A stretch of DNA of 64,000 bases. It comes from an uncultured Clostridium sp. Lineage in GTDB: Bacteria; Bacillota; Clostridia; Clostridiales; Clostridiaceae. The first letter of the stretch is position 1, and every line of letters starts with the position of its first letter. Positions 1-9,170 of this stretch are shown one piece after another. Both the position numbers and the translations under genes were made by a program. Location of the stretch: positions 55,668 through 119,667 of the forward strand of contig CALBDU010000010.1 in the NCBI GenBank assembly GCA_937927335.1. Reading direction: 5' to 3'. The notes under the pieces were generated by a model. The model was not told the DNA's origin. It made no database searches and worked only from the letters and a program-made list of their open reading frames with translations.

Positions 1-1452
1 GAAAAATACCCGGAAGTATTAGCTGCATATGATATAGAATTGGGTGATATAGAAGATATAGTTGATACCTGTGCAACTGAACTTGAATTTTGGGTTAAGA
101 CACCAAATGAGAAAACAGAGGTTGAAGAGTTATCCACATCACAGGTACTTCAGGAGCAATACTGGACAAGAACAAAAGGAGCTGTAAGGACGGCACTGGA
201 ACAGTCTCTTACACTTATGGAGGACTATGGATTGGAGCCTGAAATGGGACATAAAGAGGTTGGAGGAGTTAAGGCAAAGCTTGATGAGTCAGGTAAGTAT
301 ACTCATATAATGGAACAGCTTGAAATAGACTGGAAATATTCAACGGGGCTTCAGGCAGCAGATAATGAGCTTCTTGTAAAATCAATTGTTCATGAGGTTT
401 TCAGAAGCAATGGACTGGACGTTACGTTCCTGGCAAAGCCTATTGAGGGGGTTGCAGGAAGCGGTGAGCATACTCATTTAAGCATAGCCCTGAAGCTTAA
501 GGACGGAAGGAAGATAAACCTTTTTGCACCAACTAAAAAACATTATATGAGTATATTTGGTTATGCATCCTTAATGGGAATACTAAAAAATTATGAGGTA
601 ATAAATCCATTTGTATCCTCTACCAATGATTCCTTAAGGAGGCTTAAGCCTGGATTTGAAGCACCGGTATGCATAGTAACCTCACTGGGTCATTCGGTTG
701 ATATGCCATCAAGAAACAGGACAGTGCTTCTAGGGCTGGTTAGGGATGTGGAAAATCCTCTTGCTACAAGATTTGAATTGAGGTCCCCTAATCCACATAC
801 CAATACTTACTTGGCTGCAGCCACTCTATTTGCCGCTATGACGGACGGAATAAAATATGCTGTAACAAAGCGAAAATCAGAAGATGACCTTTTGGCTGAA
901 ATATCAAAAAATCCTGAGGATGGGGCTGATTATCTTGAAAAAGGACGTGCCTACAGAAGCGAAGAAGATGTGTTTGAGGATTATACACAAGAAGAAAGAG
1001 AAAAATATTTTGGTAAAGCTCCAGCTACAGTATACGAAAATTTATGTGCATTGGAGTTGTTCCCTGATAAGCTGCAGGTGCTGAAGGCTTCTGGAATCCT
1101 CACAGATAAACTGATAAACAGCTTTAGAATGGGAACTATGAAAAAATGGCTTGTGGAAATCAACAGTAGAATCATTAGTAACTACACTGTAGAAATCCGC
1201 AGCTGCAAAATGCTCCATCAGTGCGACAAGGCACTGGATCTGGATGTGGCAAACTGGATGAAAATAAATGAATTAAGACTATATTTAGTAAAGGACACTT
1301 ATTCAGCCAGCAGCTTGTTTACAAGGATAAAAACCGAGTCTGACCTTATGAATTATGGTGAGGTATCCAGGCTTCAGCTGGAGATGGATGAAAAAATGCA
1401 GGCTTTGAGAGAACTATATAACGCATATAAGAAAAATCTCTTGGATATTTAA
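1..1452 (+). CDS. Glutamine synthetase, C-terminal part (5' end outside window)
   Basis: The reading frame is open from base 1, so this is the C-terminal 483 residues of a longer protein. Glutamine synthetase condenses glutamate and ammonia with ATP in the cytoplasm. Catalytic-domain motifs are visible: GSGEHTHLS (the HTH nucleotide and metal motif), NPFVSSTNDSLRRLKPGFEAP, and the RFELRSPNPHTNTYLAAA region typical of the active site. A long helical C-terminal tail of about 150 residues follows the catalytic core, as in the large clostridial or type III-like enzymes of more than 600 residues rather than the 440-residue GlnA. A rho-independent terminator follows immediately. The exact subclass cannot be fixed without the N terminus. 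Confidence 0.9.
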   Translation, partial: EKYPEVLAAYDIELGDIEDIVDTCATELEFWVKTPNEKTEVEELSTSQVLQEQYWTRTKGAVRTALEQSLTLMEDYGLEPEMGHKEVGGVKAKLDESGKYTHIMEQLEIDWKYSTGLQAADNELLVKSIVHEVFRSNGLDVTFLAKPIEGVAGSGEHTHLSIALKLKDGRKINLFAPTKKHYMSIFGYASLMGILKNYEVINPFVSSTNDSLRRLKPGFEAPVCIVTSLGHSVDMPSRNRTVLLGLVRDVENPLATRFELRSPNPHTNTYLAAATLFAAMTDGIKYAVTKRKSEDDLLAEISKNPEDGADYLEKGRAYRSEEDVFEDYTQEEREKYFGKAPATVYENLCALELFPDKLQVLKASGILTDKLINSFRMGTMKKWLVEINSRIISNYTVEIRSCKMLHQCDKALDLDVANWMKINELRLYLVKDTYSASSLFTRIKTESDLMNYGEVSRLQLEMDEKMQALRELYNAYKKNLLDI

Positions 1453-1457
1453 ATGTT

Positions 1458-1497
1458 AAAACCGCATTAGTGTAAAAACTGATGCGGTTTTAATTTT
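1458..1497 (+). terminator. Rho-independent terminator after glutamine synthetase
   Basis: AAAACCGCAT and ATGCGGTTTT form a 10-bp stem around a 14-nt loop, followed by a T-rich run. It starts a few bases after the TAA stop. Confidence 0.85.
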
Positions 1498-1629
1498 CTC
1501 CTTAAATTGGCATTGTCCCATGCAGTTTTTGTTATTTAAATAAAGGTTTTTTTAGCCTTTTGTAGAATATTTAGTATAATAATGCTTGAAAATTATTATA
1601 TATAAAAATATACATGCTTTGGAGGAATT

Positions 1630-3672
1630 ATGATGAAATATTTTAAGAAAAAAACAGCGGTAATAATGGCTATATGCTTTTTTATTTCATTATTTAATAT
1701 TTTTACCCCGGATATAGCTGGAGCTGATGAAAATGAATATACCTCTAAGGTTGATGTTGTGTTTTTAGTGGATTCCAGTAAATCAATGATGGCCAGCGAT
1801 CCCCAGGGAATTTCTGCTGAAGCTATGAAGATGTTTATTGATATGTGCCACATCAAAGGGGACAAGGGCGGAATGGTGGCATATTCAGGTGATATCATCA
1901 AAGAATTCCCATTGAGCTACATGAACTCTGACGTGGATAAGACAGCTCTTAAAAACACATTAACAAATATTCAGCTGGGAGACTGGACGGATATAGGGCT
2001 GGGTTTGAAGAGAGCAGTTTCCATTTTAAAGAATGGACATGACGAAAAAAATAAGCCCATAATAATATTGCTTTCAGACGGGAAAAATGACCCTCAGAGA
2101 AATAAAGCTGCTTCTTTGGATGATCTGGCTTCGGCACTGAATGAGGCTAAGGTTCAGAATATTCCTGTATATACAATAGGCCTCAATGCTGACGGCTCTG
2201 TTGATAAAAATCAGCTTGAACTGATATCAGGGGAAACTGGCGGCAGAAGCTTTATAACTTCCTATGCAAAGGAACTGCCGCAGATTTTACGGGATATATT
2301 TGCTGATAATTTTAGTCTTAAGATTTCACAGCAGAATACTATTACAGGCAATAATGATTATCAAGATGTTGCTATAAACATTCCTGACTCAAATGTTGTA
2401 GAAGCCAATATTACATTATTATCATCAAATCCTGTTGAAATTAAACTAATTGACAGTACAGGAAAAGAGGTTAATGTACCCTCCGGAAAGGTGCTTTATA
2501 CCAGGTCAGGAAAGTACTCCATGGTGAAATTAGTGTCACCGGAAAAAGGGAGCTGGACACTTAAAGTTAAAGGTACTCCTGGAGACCAGATAGATATAAG
2601 TTTGATTTCAAATTATGATTTTAAAACTATAATGAATTTGAAACCGGAAACTGACATTCATAAAGGAGACAAGATTAACGTAACGGCATTTATAGAAAGC
2701 AATGGAAAGATGCTTGAGGATAAAGAATTTATCTCCACTCTTAAGGCGGCTGTACTAATGAAAAACCTGTCCAATGGCAAGGTTCAGGAATTACCATTAA
2801 CAGAGAAGGACAATGAATTTTCAGGTGAAATAACAGTCCCAGACGATAACAACTATGAAATAGCCGTAAAAATAGAAGGCACAAGCTTTGTAAGACAAAG
2901 CGCAGCTAAAATAATAGGTGCTGTTAACAGAGCGCCTGTAAGTGGAAATAATAGCGGAACCATTATATTGTGGAGTAAAAACATTAAAAGTGTAAATCTT
3001 GCGGAATACTTTAAGGATCCTGATAATGATAAATTAAAGTATGAGGTTTCTTCCTCTTCCATGGACACCTTAAATATGAAGGTTAATGGAGATAGGTTGG
3101 AATTGCAGGGGAGAAAGTGGGGTTCTGACAGGATAACCCTTATTGCTGAGGATGGAAAGGGTGGAAAAATCAGCAGGGACATAACTGTAAAGGTATGGTT
3201 TATGATTTACATTTTGCCTTTTATAGCGGCAGGCTCTTTAATAATAATTATATCTGCTCTGATTATTAAAAAACGAAATGCTGAAAAAAAGATAACTGCA
3301 GCCGGGCAAATGATGCTGCAGGTTAAGGATAATGAAACAGGCAATGTAAGCGAACCCTTTTATAAGGACCTGGATAGCCTTGGACATCAATTTTCAATTC
3401 ATGTTCTTCTAGATTTAAAACCTGATTATGAGGATACCGCAAAGATACTTCTAAGGGCAGTAAAAGATGACAGGCTGTTGCTTATAAATAATTCCAGATT
3501 CGTTATAGAATTTCAGGGAGGGCCTGTAAATGCCTCAAAGGGATTTTCAATAAAAAATAATGATAAAGTTGAAATTGTCATGGATAATAGAATAATATCC
3601 ATGAAGTATTATAGGTGGAACAGTACTATATTCGTGGAATCATTATTTCAGGATATACCTGATAACGAATAA
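1630..3672 (+). CDS. Exported von Willebrand factor A domain membrane protein
   Basis: The 680-residue protein has a basic N terminus and hydrophobic segment (about residues 8-30) that look like a signal peptide. A VWA domain follows (about 41-215) with an intact MIDAS motif, D48-x-S50-x-S52, so it probably binds a divalent metal and a protein or surface ligand. A cadherin-like or immunoglobulin-like module (PDNDKLKYEV...GKGGKISRD) sits at about 430-520. One transmembrane segment (about 523-547) leads to a cytoplasmic tail of about 130 residues. The start at 1630 has GGAGG just upstream; ATG 1633 is equally possible. It is followed after 18 bp by a lipoprotein gene and probably shares its transcript. 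The specific function is not recognisable. Confidence 0.8.
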   Translation: MMKYFKKKTAVIMAICFFISLFNIFTPDIAGADENEYTSKVDVVFLVDSSKSMMASDPQGISAEAMKMFIDMCHIKGDKGGMVAYSGDIIKEFPLSYMNSDVDKTALKNTLTNIQLGDWTDIGLGLKRAVSILKNGHDEKNKPIIILLSDGKNDPQRNKAASLDDLASALNEAKVQNIPVYTIGLNADGSVDKNQLELISGETGGRSFITSYAKELPQILRDIFADNFSLKISQQNTITGNNDYQDVAINIPDSNVVEANITLLSSNPVEIKLIDSTGKEVNVPSGKVLYTRSGKYSMVKLVSPEKGSWTLKVKGTPGDQIDISLISNYDFKTIMNLKPETDIHKGDKINVTAFIESNGKMLEDKEFISTLKAAVLMKNLSNGKVQELPLTEKDNEFSGEITVPDDNNYEIAVKIEGTSFVRQSAAKIIGAVNRAPVSGNNSGTIILWSKNIKSVNLAEYFKDPDNDKLKYEVSSSSMDTLNMKVNGDRLELQGRKWGSDRITLIAEDGKGGKISRDITVKVWFMIYILPFIAAGSLIIIISALIIKKRNAEKKITAAGQMMLQVKDNETGNVSEPFYKDLDSLGHQFSIHVLLDLKPDYEDTAKILLRAVKDDRLLLINNSRFVIEFQGGPVNASKGFSIKNNDKVEIVMDNRIISMKYYRWNSTIFVESLFQDIPDNE

Positions 3673-3690
3673 GTTAAGGGGGTTGGTATT

Positions 3691-4773
3691 ATGGCAATAA
3701 AATATAAAAAAATTACTGCCATCGCTGCAGTAACCGTGCTGCTTCTAACTGGATGCATGTCTAAAGATGTAGGCAACAGCGGAAGTCCAACTATGGAAAA
3801 CAGTGTAGAGAAGAAATATAAAGCAGCTATAGACTCCTACTTAAAAGAGATTCCGGCAAAGCAGCCTAAAACATCGGAATCTGCAGACAGCCAGAAGAAA
3901 ATTGTGGATAATATGGTTCAGCTTTATAATCAGAAAGGATCCTCCAGGGAAATTAAACTTTTATATGATAATGGTATAGATAAATTATCAGCAGACCAGG
4001 CTGACAAATTTACATTTTACGCGGTTGCTGCCCTTGTTGGAAACAGCAATAATGATTATATCTATGTGGAAAAATACAATACGGACACAGAATTTATTGA
4101 AAAATTCACAAAAGAAGCTAAGAGCGTAAATAATAAATATTCAAAGTTAAATAATGTAGTTGAAAAAATTCAGGAGCCTGAGATTAAGGACGTAGTGCTC
4201 AGTGCTAAAAGCCAGGGTTATTATGTGGCCTGGTCAGAAGGAATGTTTTACTATAAGGTTGACTTTACTGAATTTGCAAAATACAGGCTCTATTTTTCTA
4301 AGCCTATGGCTTCACTTATTGAAACAATGGCATTTGAAAGTATGGATCCTCTGGCTTCAGATGCAGCTTTTGTAGTCAGCCTGGACACTTTGGCGGCACG
4401 TACCTATGAAATTGAAAAATTGCTGAATAATTATAAGGGCACAAAGTACGAAAAGTATCTGGCTATAAAGTATAAAGACTATATGACCATGTTGTTCTTT
4501 GGAGTAAACAATACACCTAACTTCAACTATAATACAGGTAAAATAAACGATAATGCCCTTGCCATGTTTAAGGAAATACAAACCATTGATGGAATGTTTA
4601 CATCAGAACTGGTTAAGAAATTTAATTCAGCTGTTGATGCTAATGGTGGAAAGCTTGATAATTCTGTTAGAGAAAAGGCCGGTGATATACTAAAGGAAAT
4701 AGATACAAAGTATGGCTTTACAGAAAGTGACATTGGGGAATATAGACAATGGCAAATGGGAGATATAAAGTAA
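3691..4773 (+). CDS. Putative lipoprotein of unknown function
   Basis: The 360-residue protein begins with a lysine-containing N region, a hydrophobic stretch and the lipobox LLLTGC at about residues 18-23, so it should be exported and lipid-anchored at Cys. The rest is soluble, rich in Lys, Tyr and Asp, and mostly helical in appearance; I recognise no family. It lies 18 bp after the VWA gene with its own GGGGG-type ribosome binding site, suggesting a two-gene operon for a surface-associated complex. A hairpin terminator that can work in both directions follows it. Confidence 0.7.
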   Translation: MAIKYKKITAIAAVTVLLLTGCMSKDVGNSGSPTMENSVEKKYKAAIDSYLKEIPAKQPKTSESADSQKKIVDNMVQLYNQKGSSREIKLLYDNGIDKLSADQADKFTFYAVAALVGNSNNDYIYVEKYNTDTEFIEKFTKEAKSVNNKYSKLNNVVEKIQEPEIKDVVLSAKSQGYYVAWSEGMFYYKVDFTEFAKYRLYFSKPMASLIETMAFESMDPLASDAAFVVSLDTLAARTYEIEKLLNNYKGTKYEKYLAIKYKDYMTMLFFGVNNTPNFNYNTGKINDNALAMFKEIQTIDGMFTSELVKKFNSAVDANGGKLDNSVREKAGDILKEIDTKYGFTESDIGEYRQWQMGDIK

Positions 4774-4776
4774 GGG

Positions 4777-4813
4777 AGCTGTACCAGCATGTTCTGGTAC
4801 AGCCTTTTCTTTT
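4777..4813. terminator. Bidirectional terminator between convergent genes
   Basis: GCTGTACCAG and CTGGTACAGC form a perfect 10-bp stem with a 6-nt loop. A T-rich run follows on the plus strand. It lies between the stops of the lipoprotein gene and the convergent XRE-cupin gene, so it may serve both. Confidence 0.8.
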
Positions 4814-5369
4814 AAATGTTATTGTAATAAATAATTGTATGAAGAGTGCAACGCTCCTTGGAATTGTTTATGTAGGTATGTTCATTTTCAGCAAGGAATT
4901 TTATGGAGTCGCCTTCCTTAAGGCTGTATACAGTATCTTTCATAATTAGATCAAATTCACCTTTGCTTACATAAATGAATTCTTCCACATCCTTGTCATG
5001 GGGCTCTGAACGGTGAATACATCCAACCTCCAGATCCACAACCATAACCTCAAATTTCTTTTTGAAGTCAAATGGAAAAGCAGGATAAACAATGTACTTG
5101 TCATTATCCTCCTTCATTGGAGCTAATTCCTCTTTTTTCACTATTGCCAGCTCATCGGGCTTTGCCTCTAAAAGAGAGGTAGAGGAAATGTGAAGTCCAT
5201 TTGCTATTTTCCACAATGTAGAAATGGAAGGATTGGTTTCGCCTCGTTCTATCTGACCCAGCATACCCTTGCTTACGCCAGTCATCTCTGCAACCTTGTC
5301 CAGGCTGTAGCCCTTGCTTTTACGATAGGAATTAAGGTTATTACCTATAATTAAATTAATATTATCCAA
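4812..5369 (-). CDS. XRE-family transcriptional regulator with C-terminal cupin domain
   Basis: The 185-residue protein has an N-terminal helix-turn-helix of the lambda-repressor/XRE type (about residues 10-65, with SLDKVAEMTGVSKGMLGQIERGETNPSISTLWKIA) and a C-terminal cupin barrel (about 100-180, CIHRSEPHDKDVEEFIYVSKGE) that usually binds a small effector. This HTH-cupin class commonly regulates amino acid, polyamine or sugar metabolism. It is divergent from the APC permease gene at 5654, and two identical 18-bp palindromes lie in the shared region, so local control of the permease is a reasonable inference. The ligand is unknown. Confidence 0.9.
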   Translation of the reverse strand: MDNINLIIGNNLNSYRKSKGYSLDKVAEMTGVSKGMLGQIERGETNPSISTLWKIANGLHISSTSLLEAKPDELAIVKKEELAPMKEDNDKYIVYPAFPFDFKKKFEVMVVDLEVGCIHRSEPHDKDVEEFIYVSKGEFDLIMKDTVYSLKEGDSIKFLAENEHTYINNSKERCTLHTIIYYNNI

Positions 5370-5501
5370 AATATTCTCCCCATTTATTAATTATATTGAT
5401 GTTTCGATTTACAATTATAACATAATTATATATTAATCTCAATAAATTGAACAGGTGTATAAAATGCAAGTAAAGGATTACAGAAATTTAGAAAAACCTA
5501 T

Positions 5502-5519
5502 TGTGTAATATATTACACA
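5502..5519. promoter_or_regulatory. 18-bp perfect palindrome, operator candidate 1
   Basis: TGTGTAATATATTACACA reads identically on both strands. It overlaps a -35-like TTGTGT (5501-5506) that lies 18 bp upstream of a TATAAT -10 at 5525-5530, so a bound protein would block the promoter of the permease gene. Confidence 0.75.
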
Positions 5520-5524
5520 TATGA

Positions 5525-5530
5525 TATAAT
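5525..5530 (+). promoter_or_regulatory. Likely -10 box of the permease promoter
   Basis: TATAAT lies between the two palindromes, with TTGTGT 18 bp upstream as a weak -35. Transcription would start about 5537 and leave a leader of roughly 115 nt before the permease start. Confidence 0.5.
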
Positions 5531-5545
5531 AAAATGCGTAATGCA

Positions 5546-5563
5546 TGTGTAATATATTACACA
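5546..5563. promoter_or_regulatory. 18-bp perfect palindrome, operator candidate 2
   Basis: A second exact copy of TGTGTAATATATTACACA, 44 bp centre to centre from the first (about four helical turns), just downstream of the predicted transcription start. A partial TGTGTTACA follows at 5566-5574. Confidence 0.75.
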
Positions 5564-5653
5564 AATGTGTTACAAATTGATATCGATATCGTCTTAAAAA
5601 ACTAAAACCCATTAAAAAGAACCCAAAATTATTTTTTTACGAGGAGATTAATT

Positions 5654-7009
5654 ATGAGCGAAGCATTAAAGAAAGACAATACCGCAGCGGGCGGTGGACT
5701 GCAGAAAACCATTGGTTTTGTTCCAGCACTTGCAATCGTTATCGGTATGGTTATAGGTTCCGGAGTTTTCTTTAAGCCTCATGCTGTATTTACTGCAACA
5801 GGCGCTCCAGGACTTGGTTTGATAGCATGGATCCTAGGCGGAGTTATAACAATAGCAGGAGGATTAACTGCAGCAGAGGTTGCGGCAGCTATTCCTAAAA
5901 CTGGCGGAATGATAACTTATTTGGAAGAGACTTATGGACCAATCTGGGGATATCTCTTAGGATGGGCTCAGACTGTAATATACTTTCCAGCTACAATAGC
6001 AGCACTTGCAATAATATTTGCAACCCAGGTATTATCCTTATTAAATTTATCTGATGCAATGCTGCTTCCAATTGCAATAATTGCTATAATATTTTTAGTA
6101 ATAATGAACTCATTAGGTTCAAAAACAGGTGGAGCAATCCAGACAGTAGCTACTGCAGGTAAGCTCATACCTTTAATCGCAATTATAATAATGGGCTTAA
6201 TAAACGGAGACGGCGGAGCTGCAAGACTTGTTCCTATGACTGCAGTAAACCACCCTGTAGCTACAAGCTTAGGGTCAGCTCTTATCGCAACTATGTTTGC
6301 ATATGATGGATGGATAAACGTTGGAGCTATTGCAGGAGAAATGAAGAACCCTGGAAAGGACCTTCCTAAGGCAATTATAGGCGGACTTTCAATAGTTATG
6401 GCAATATATCTTTTGATTAACGTTGCATATCTGTTTGTGCTTCCTGCATCTGCTTTAGCAGCTACAGCAACACCAGCAGCAGACGTTGCCAAGGTATTAT
6501 TTGGACCAAACGGCGGAAAGATAATCACTGTAGGTATACTTGTATCAATATTTGGTGCTTTAAATGGATATATAATGACAGGAATGAGAATTCCATATGC
6601 TATGGCTCTGGAAAACAAACTTCCTTTCAGCAATGTGTTTTCAAAGCTGCACCCTAAATTCGGCACTCCTGTAAGCTGCGGAATAATGATAACTGTTATT
6701 TCAATTTTAATGACCTTCTCAGGAAAGTTTGACCAGCTTACAGACCTGGTAATGTTTGTAATATGGGTATTCTATATACTTACATTCCTTGCTGTATTCG
6801 TGTTAAGAAAGAATCAGCCTGATCTGGTTAGACCATATAAGGTTCCATTATATCCAATAATTCCTGCAATAGGAATACTTGGGGGAGCATATATAGTTCT
6901 TAATACAATAATTACACAGCCTATGAATGCTGGGGTAGGTATAGTTCTTACTGTAATAGGGTTACCTATATACTTTGCAAGAAAGAATAAATTCACAAAA
7001 GCAGAATAA
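5654..7009 (+). CDS. APC-superfamily amino acid permease
   Basis: The 451-residue protein is almost entirely hydrophobic with about 12 predicted membrane segments. The first contains the APC signature IGMVIGSGVFFKP at about residues 28-42, and AYDGWINVGAIAGEMKNPGKDLPKAI is the conserved TM6 to TM7 region. These features place it with the LAT/SteT-like amino acid exchangers; substrate cannot be read from sequence. GAGGAG precedes the ATG. The promoter region carries two perfect 18-bp palindromes and a divergent XRE-cupin regulator. A strong terminator follows the stop. Confidence 0.88.
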   Translation: MSEALKKDNTAAGGGLQKTIGFVPALAIVIGMVIGSGVFFKPHAVFTATGAPGLGLIAWILGGVITIAGGLTAAEVAAAIPKTGGMITYLEETYGPIWGYLLGWAQTVIYFPATIAALAIIFATQVLSLLNLSDAMLLPIAIIAIIFLVIMNSLGSKTGGAIQTVATAGKLIPLIAIIIMGLINGDGGAARLVPMTAVNHPVATSLGSALIATMFAYDGWINVGAIAGEMKNPGKDLPKAIIGGLSIVMAIYLLINVAYLFVLPASALAATATPAADVAKVLFGPNGGKIITVGILVSIFGALNGYIMTGMRIPYAMALENKLPFSNVFSKLHPKFGTPVSCGIMITVISILMTFSGKFDQLTDLVMFVIWVFYILTFLAVFVLRKNQPDLVRPYKVPLYPIIPAIGILGGAYIVLNTIITQPMNAGVGIVLTVIGLPIYFARKNKFTKAE

Positions 7010-7012
7010 TTA

Positions 7013-7053
7013 ATTAAGCGGAACCAGTCATTTTGATGGTTCCGCTTAACTTT
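7013..7053 (+). terminator. Terminator after permease
   Basis: TTAAGCGGAACCA and TGGTTCCGCTTAA form a 13-bp perfect stem with an 11-nt loop; the flanking bases are A and T rich but the T tract is short. Confidence 0.75.
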
Positions 7054-7088
7054 AGTATAAGTATTAATAATTATGAGGTGAGGTGCTA

Positions 7089-8762
7089 ATGAAAAAGAAA
7101 ATAACGGCAAAACTGGTGGCAATTTTCTTTGCTGCATTATTAGCCGCAGATACAATAATTTCCTTTTCAATTTATTATCTAATTAAGGATTCCATTAAAA
7201 GGGAAATGCTCTCTTCAATAAGAACAAGTATTGTGGCTGTTGCCATTATAACATCAATAATTTTTACATTATTTGTAGCAGCAGTCCTTGTAATATATAC
7301 TAATAAAATATTTAAAACTCTTGATATATTTAAAGAAAAGATAGCACGTGTTGCAGAAGGAGAGCTTTCATTAAGGGTTCCTGAAGACGGATTTATTGAA
7401 GCTATTGCTATATATGTAAACAAACTAATTAACAATACCAAAAAGGTATTGTGTGAAATTGGGGAAGTGTCTGATAAGAATAAAGAACTTTCAATAACAA
7501 TTATGGAGAATTCAAAAAATACTGAAACAGCCTCAAATGAAATAGCAAATTCCATGCAGTCCATTGCGATGGGCACAAATCAGCAGTTATTATCAGCTCA
7601 GCAGGCAGATGATAGTGTTAAAACAATGGCTGAAAATAACAGCATAATAATGGAGCAGACTGAGACCACCAAGGTTGTTGCAGAGGAAATGATAAGAATT
7701 GTAAAGCTCAATAGTGAAATTTTCAATAATCTCATTGAAAATATGAAAAATACAGGAAATACTACCACAAAGCTTGCAGCTAGTGTTGATCAGCTTCAGA
7801 TTGAAGCAGATAAAATTTCAAATATTATTAACGTTGTTACTGAAATTAGTGAAAGAACAAATTTGCTTGCTCTTAATGCTGCTATTGAGGCTGCAAGGGC
7901 GGGGGAACAGGGAAGAGGATTTACAGTGGTTGCTGATGAGGTCAGAAAACTTGCAGAACAATCTGCAAATTCTGCTTCAGAAATAAAAAAGCTTATTGAA
8001 AATATTACGGCCACTATAACAACTATCACCAATGAATCAGGTAATCAGGTAAAGGCCATTGAAGATACATTGAATTATGCTGACCAGTCAAAAAATTCCT
8101 TTTCAAAAATAGAAGAATCCACACAATCTACTTTTAAAGCAGTTTCAAAGATTAATGAGCTGGCTTCAAATTCAATAAAAATTACCACTAACGTAACTGA
8201 ACTGGTGAATAAAATAGCTGTTACAACTGAAGAAGCAGGCGCATTTTCAGAGGAGGTCTCTGCATCCTGTGAAGAGCAGCTTGCTGCAATGCAGGAAATG
8301 AACAACCTTGTGGAGAAAATGAATGAAACCGCAGAAAAAATGGGTACTACCTTAAAGACATTTACCAAAAACATAAATATTGGAGAAAAGGAAAAAGCTC
8401 TGATCAATGAGGGATTCAAAAACTTAGGGAACTTCAATGATGATATAAACAAAAAGAATATAGCTGTTAACAATGCCTCCAGCTTCTTTAAGGAAAAGGC
8501 AGCAGAGCATCCTCAATATGAGTTGATTTCTATAATTAATAAAGACGGAATAATGGTTTCTGCAAATGATAATACAAATATAGGGAATGATTTTACCTAC
8601 AGGCCTTATTTTAAAATGGCACTTCAGGGAAAAGAATATTTTACAGAAAGTTATATTTCTAATACAACCTTTAATTACTGTATTACAATATCAAAGCCGT
8701 TCAAGGATATAAAAGGGAATATCACCGGAGTAATCATGGCAGATATATGTATAGAAAATTAA
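7089..8762 (+). CDS. Methyl-accepting chemotaxis protein with C-terminal Cache-like domain
   Basis: The 557-residue protein has two membrane segments (about residues 8-30 and 44-70) separated by only about 15 residues, so there is almost no extracellular sensor. A HAMP-like linker and a long coiled-coil signalling domain follow, with the hallmark tip NLLALNAAIEAARAGEQGRG. The last 90 residues (about 465-557) look like a Cache/PDC fold: IINKDGIMVSANDNTNIGND, then YRPYFKMALQGKEYF, and finally SKPFKDIKGNITGVIMADI. That domain is usually extracellular, but here it would sit in the cytoplasm. I prefer ATG 7089 because the GAGGTGAGG ribosome binding site at 7075-7083 overlaps the upstream GTG. Confidence 0.88.
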   Translation: MKKKITAKLVAIFFAALLAADTIISFSIYYLIKDSIKREMLSSIRTSIVAVAIITSIIFTLFVAAVLVIYTNKIFKTLDIFKEKIARVAEGELSLRVPEDGFIEAIAIYVNKLINNTKKVLCEIGEVSDKNKELSITIMENSKNTETASNEIANSMQSIAMGTNQQLLSAQQADDSVKTMAENNSIIMEQTETTKVVAEEMIRIVKLNSEIFNNLIENMKNTGNTTTKLAASVDQLQIEADKISNIINVVTEISERTNLLALNAAIEAARAGEQGRGFTVVADEVRKLAEQSANSASEIKKLIENITATITTITNESGNQVKAIEDTLNYADQSKNSFSKIEESTQSTFKAVSKINELASNSIKITTNVTELVNKIAVTTEEAGAFSEEVSASCEEQLAAMQEMNNLVEKMNETAEKMGTTLKTFTKNINIGEKEKALINEGFKNLGNFNDDINKKNIAVNNASSFFKEKAAEHPQYELISIINKDGIMVSANDNTNIGNDFTYRPYFKMALQGKEYFTESYISNTTFNYCITISKPFKDIKGNITGVIMADICIEN

Positions 8763-8848
8763 GCTATAAGCGGAGCTGCAACTAATGGCTTGCTTTTACT
8801 TTTCGTGTTAAATTAAAAAACATCAATAAGAATGATAAAAAATATCAC

Positions 8849-8877
8849 TTTTCAATCAGAAATATATATGTTAAAAT
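8849..8877 (+). promoter_or_regulatory. Promoter of the leucine T-box transcript
   Basis: TTTTCA (8849-8854), a 17-bp spacer and TAAAAT (8872-8877) preceded by TGT give a plausible sigma-A promoter directly upstream of the T-box leader. Confidence 0.5.
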
Positions 8878-8884
8878 AAAAAAA

Positions 8885-9144
8885 CAATGCAGGGAAGAGG
8901 AACAGTAGTTATAAACCGGAATTCAGAAAGCTGTTGGTTGATGTGAAACAGCAGAAGGGATATAATGAACTCGCCTCAGAGCAGCCCGTTGAAACAATAG
9001 TAGATGGGGCCGGTTACCACCGTTACCAGGTTAAAGCATGTATGTGCTTGATGAGTGTTTGGTTTATTCAGGAAATAGAGTGGTACCGCGTAAGATAATA
9101 TCTTTCGTCTCTATAATTATTTATAGAGGCGGAAGATTTTTTTT
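8885..9144 (+). promoter_or_regulatory. T-box leader, leucine specificity
   Basis: The leader before the 2-isopropylmalate synthase gene contains the T-box sequence AGAGTGGTACCGCG (9077-9090), whose centre pairs with the acceptor end of uncharged tRNA. The specifier loop reads GAA-CTC-GCC with the leucine codon CTC at 8970-8972. A terminator hairpin (9100-9144, TCTTTCGTCTCTATAA pairing with TTATAGAGGCGGAAGA, then eight T) overlaps the antiterminator strand. Uncharged tRNA-Leu should therefore allow readthrough, matching a leucine biosynthesis gene downstream. Confidence 0.93.
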
Positions 9145-9170
9145 ATTTGTAAGCAGAAGGGATGTTTGTT

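Noticed and set aside
5968..6666. A 232-residue open frame on the reverse strand inside the permease gene
   Set aside because: It is an antisense shadow of the permease with no ribosome binding site and no recognisable domain.
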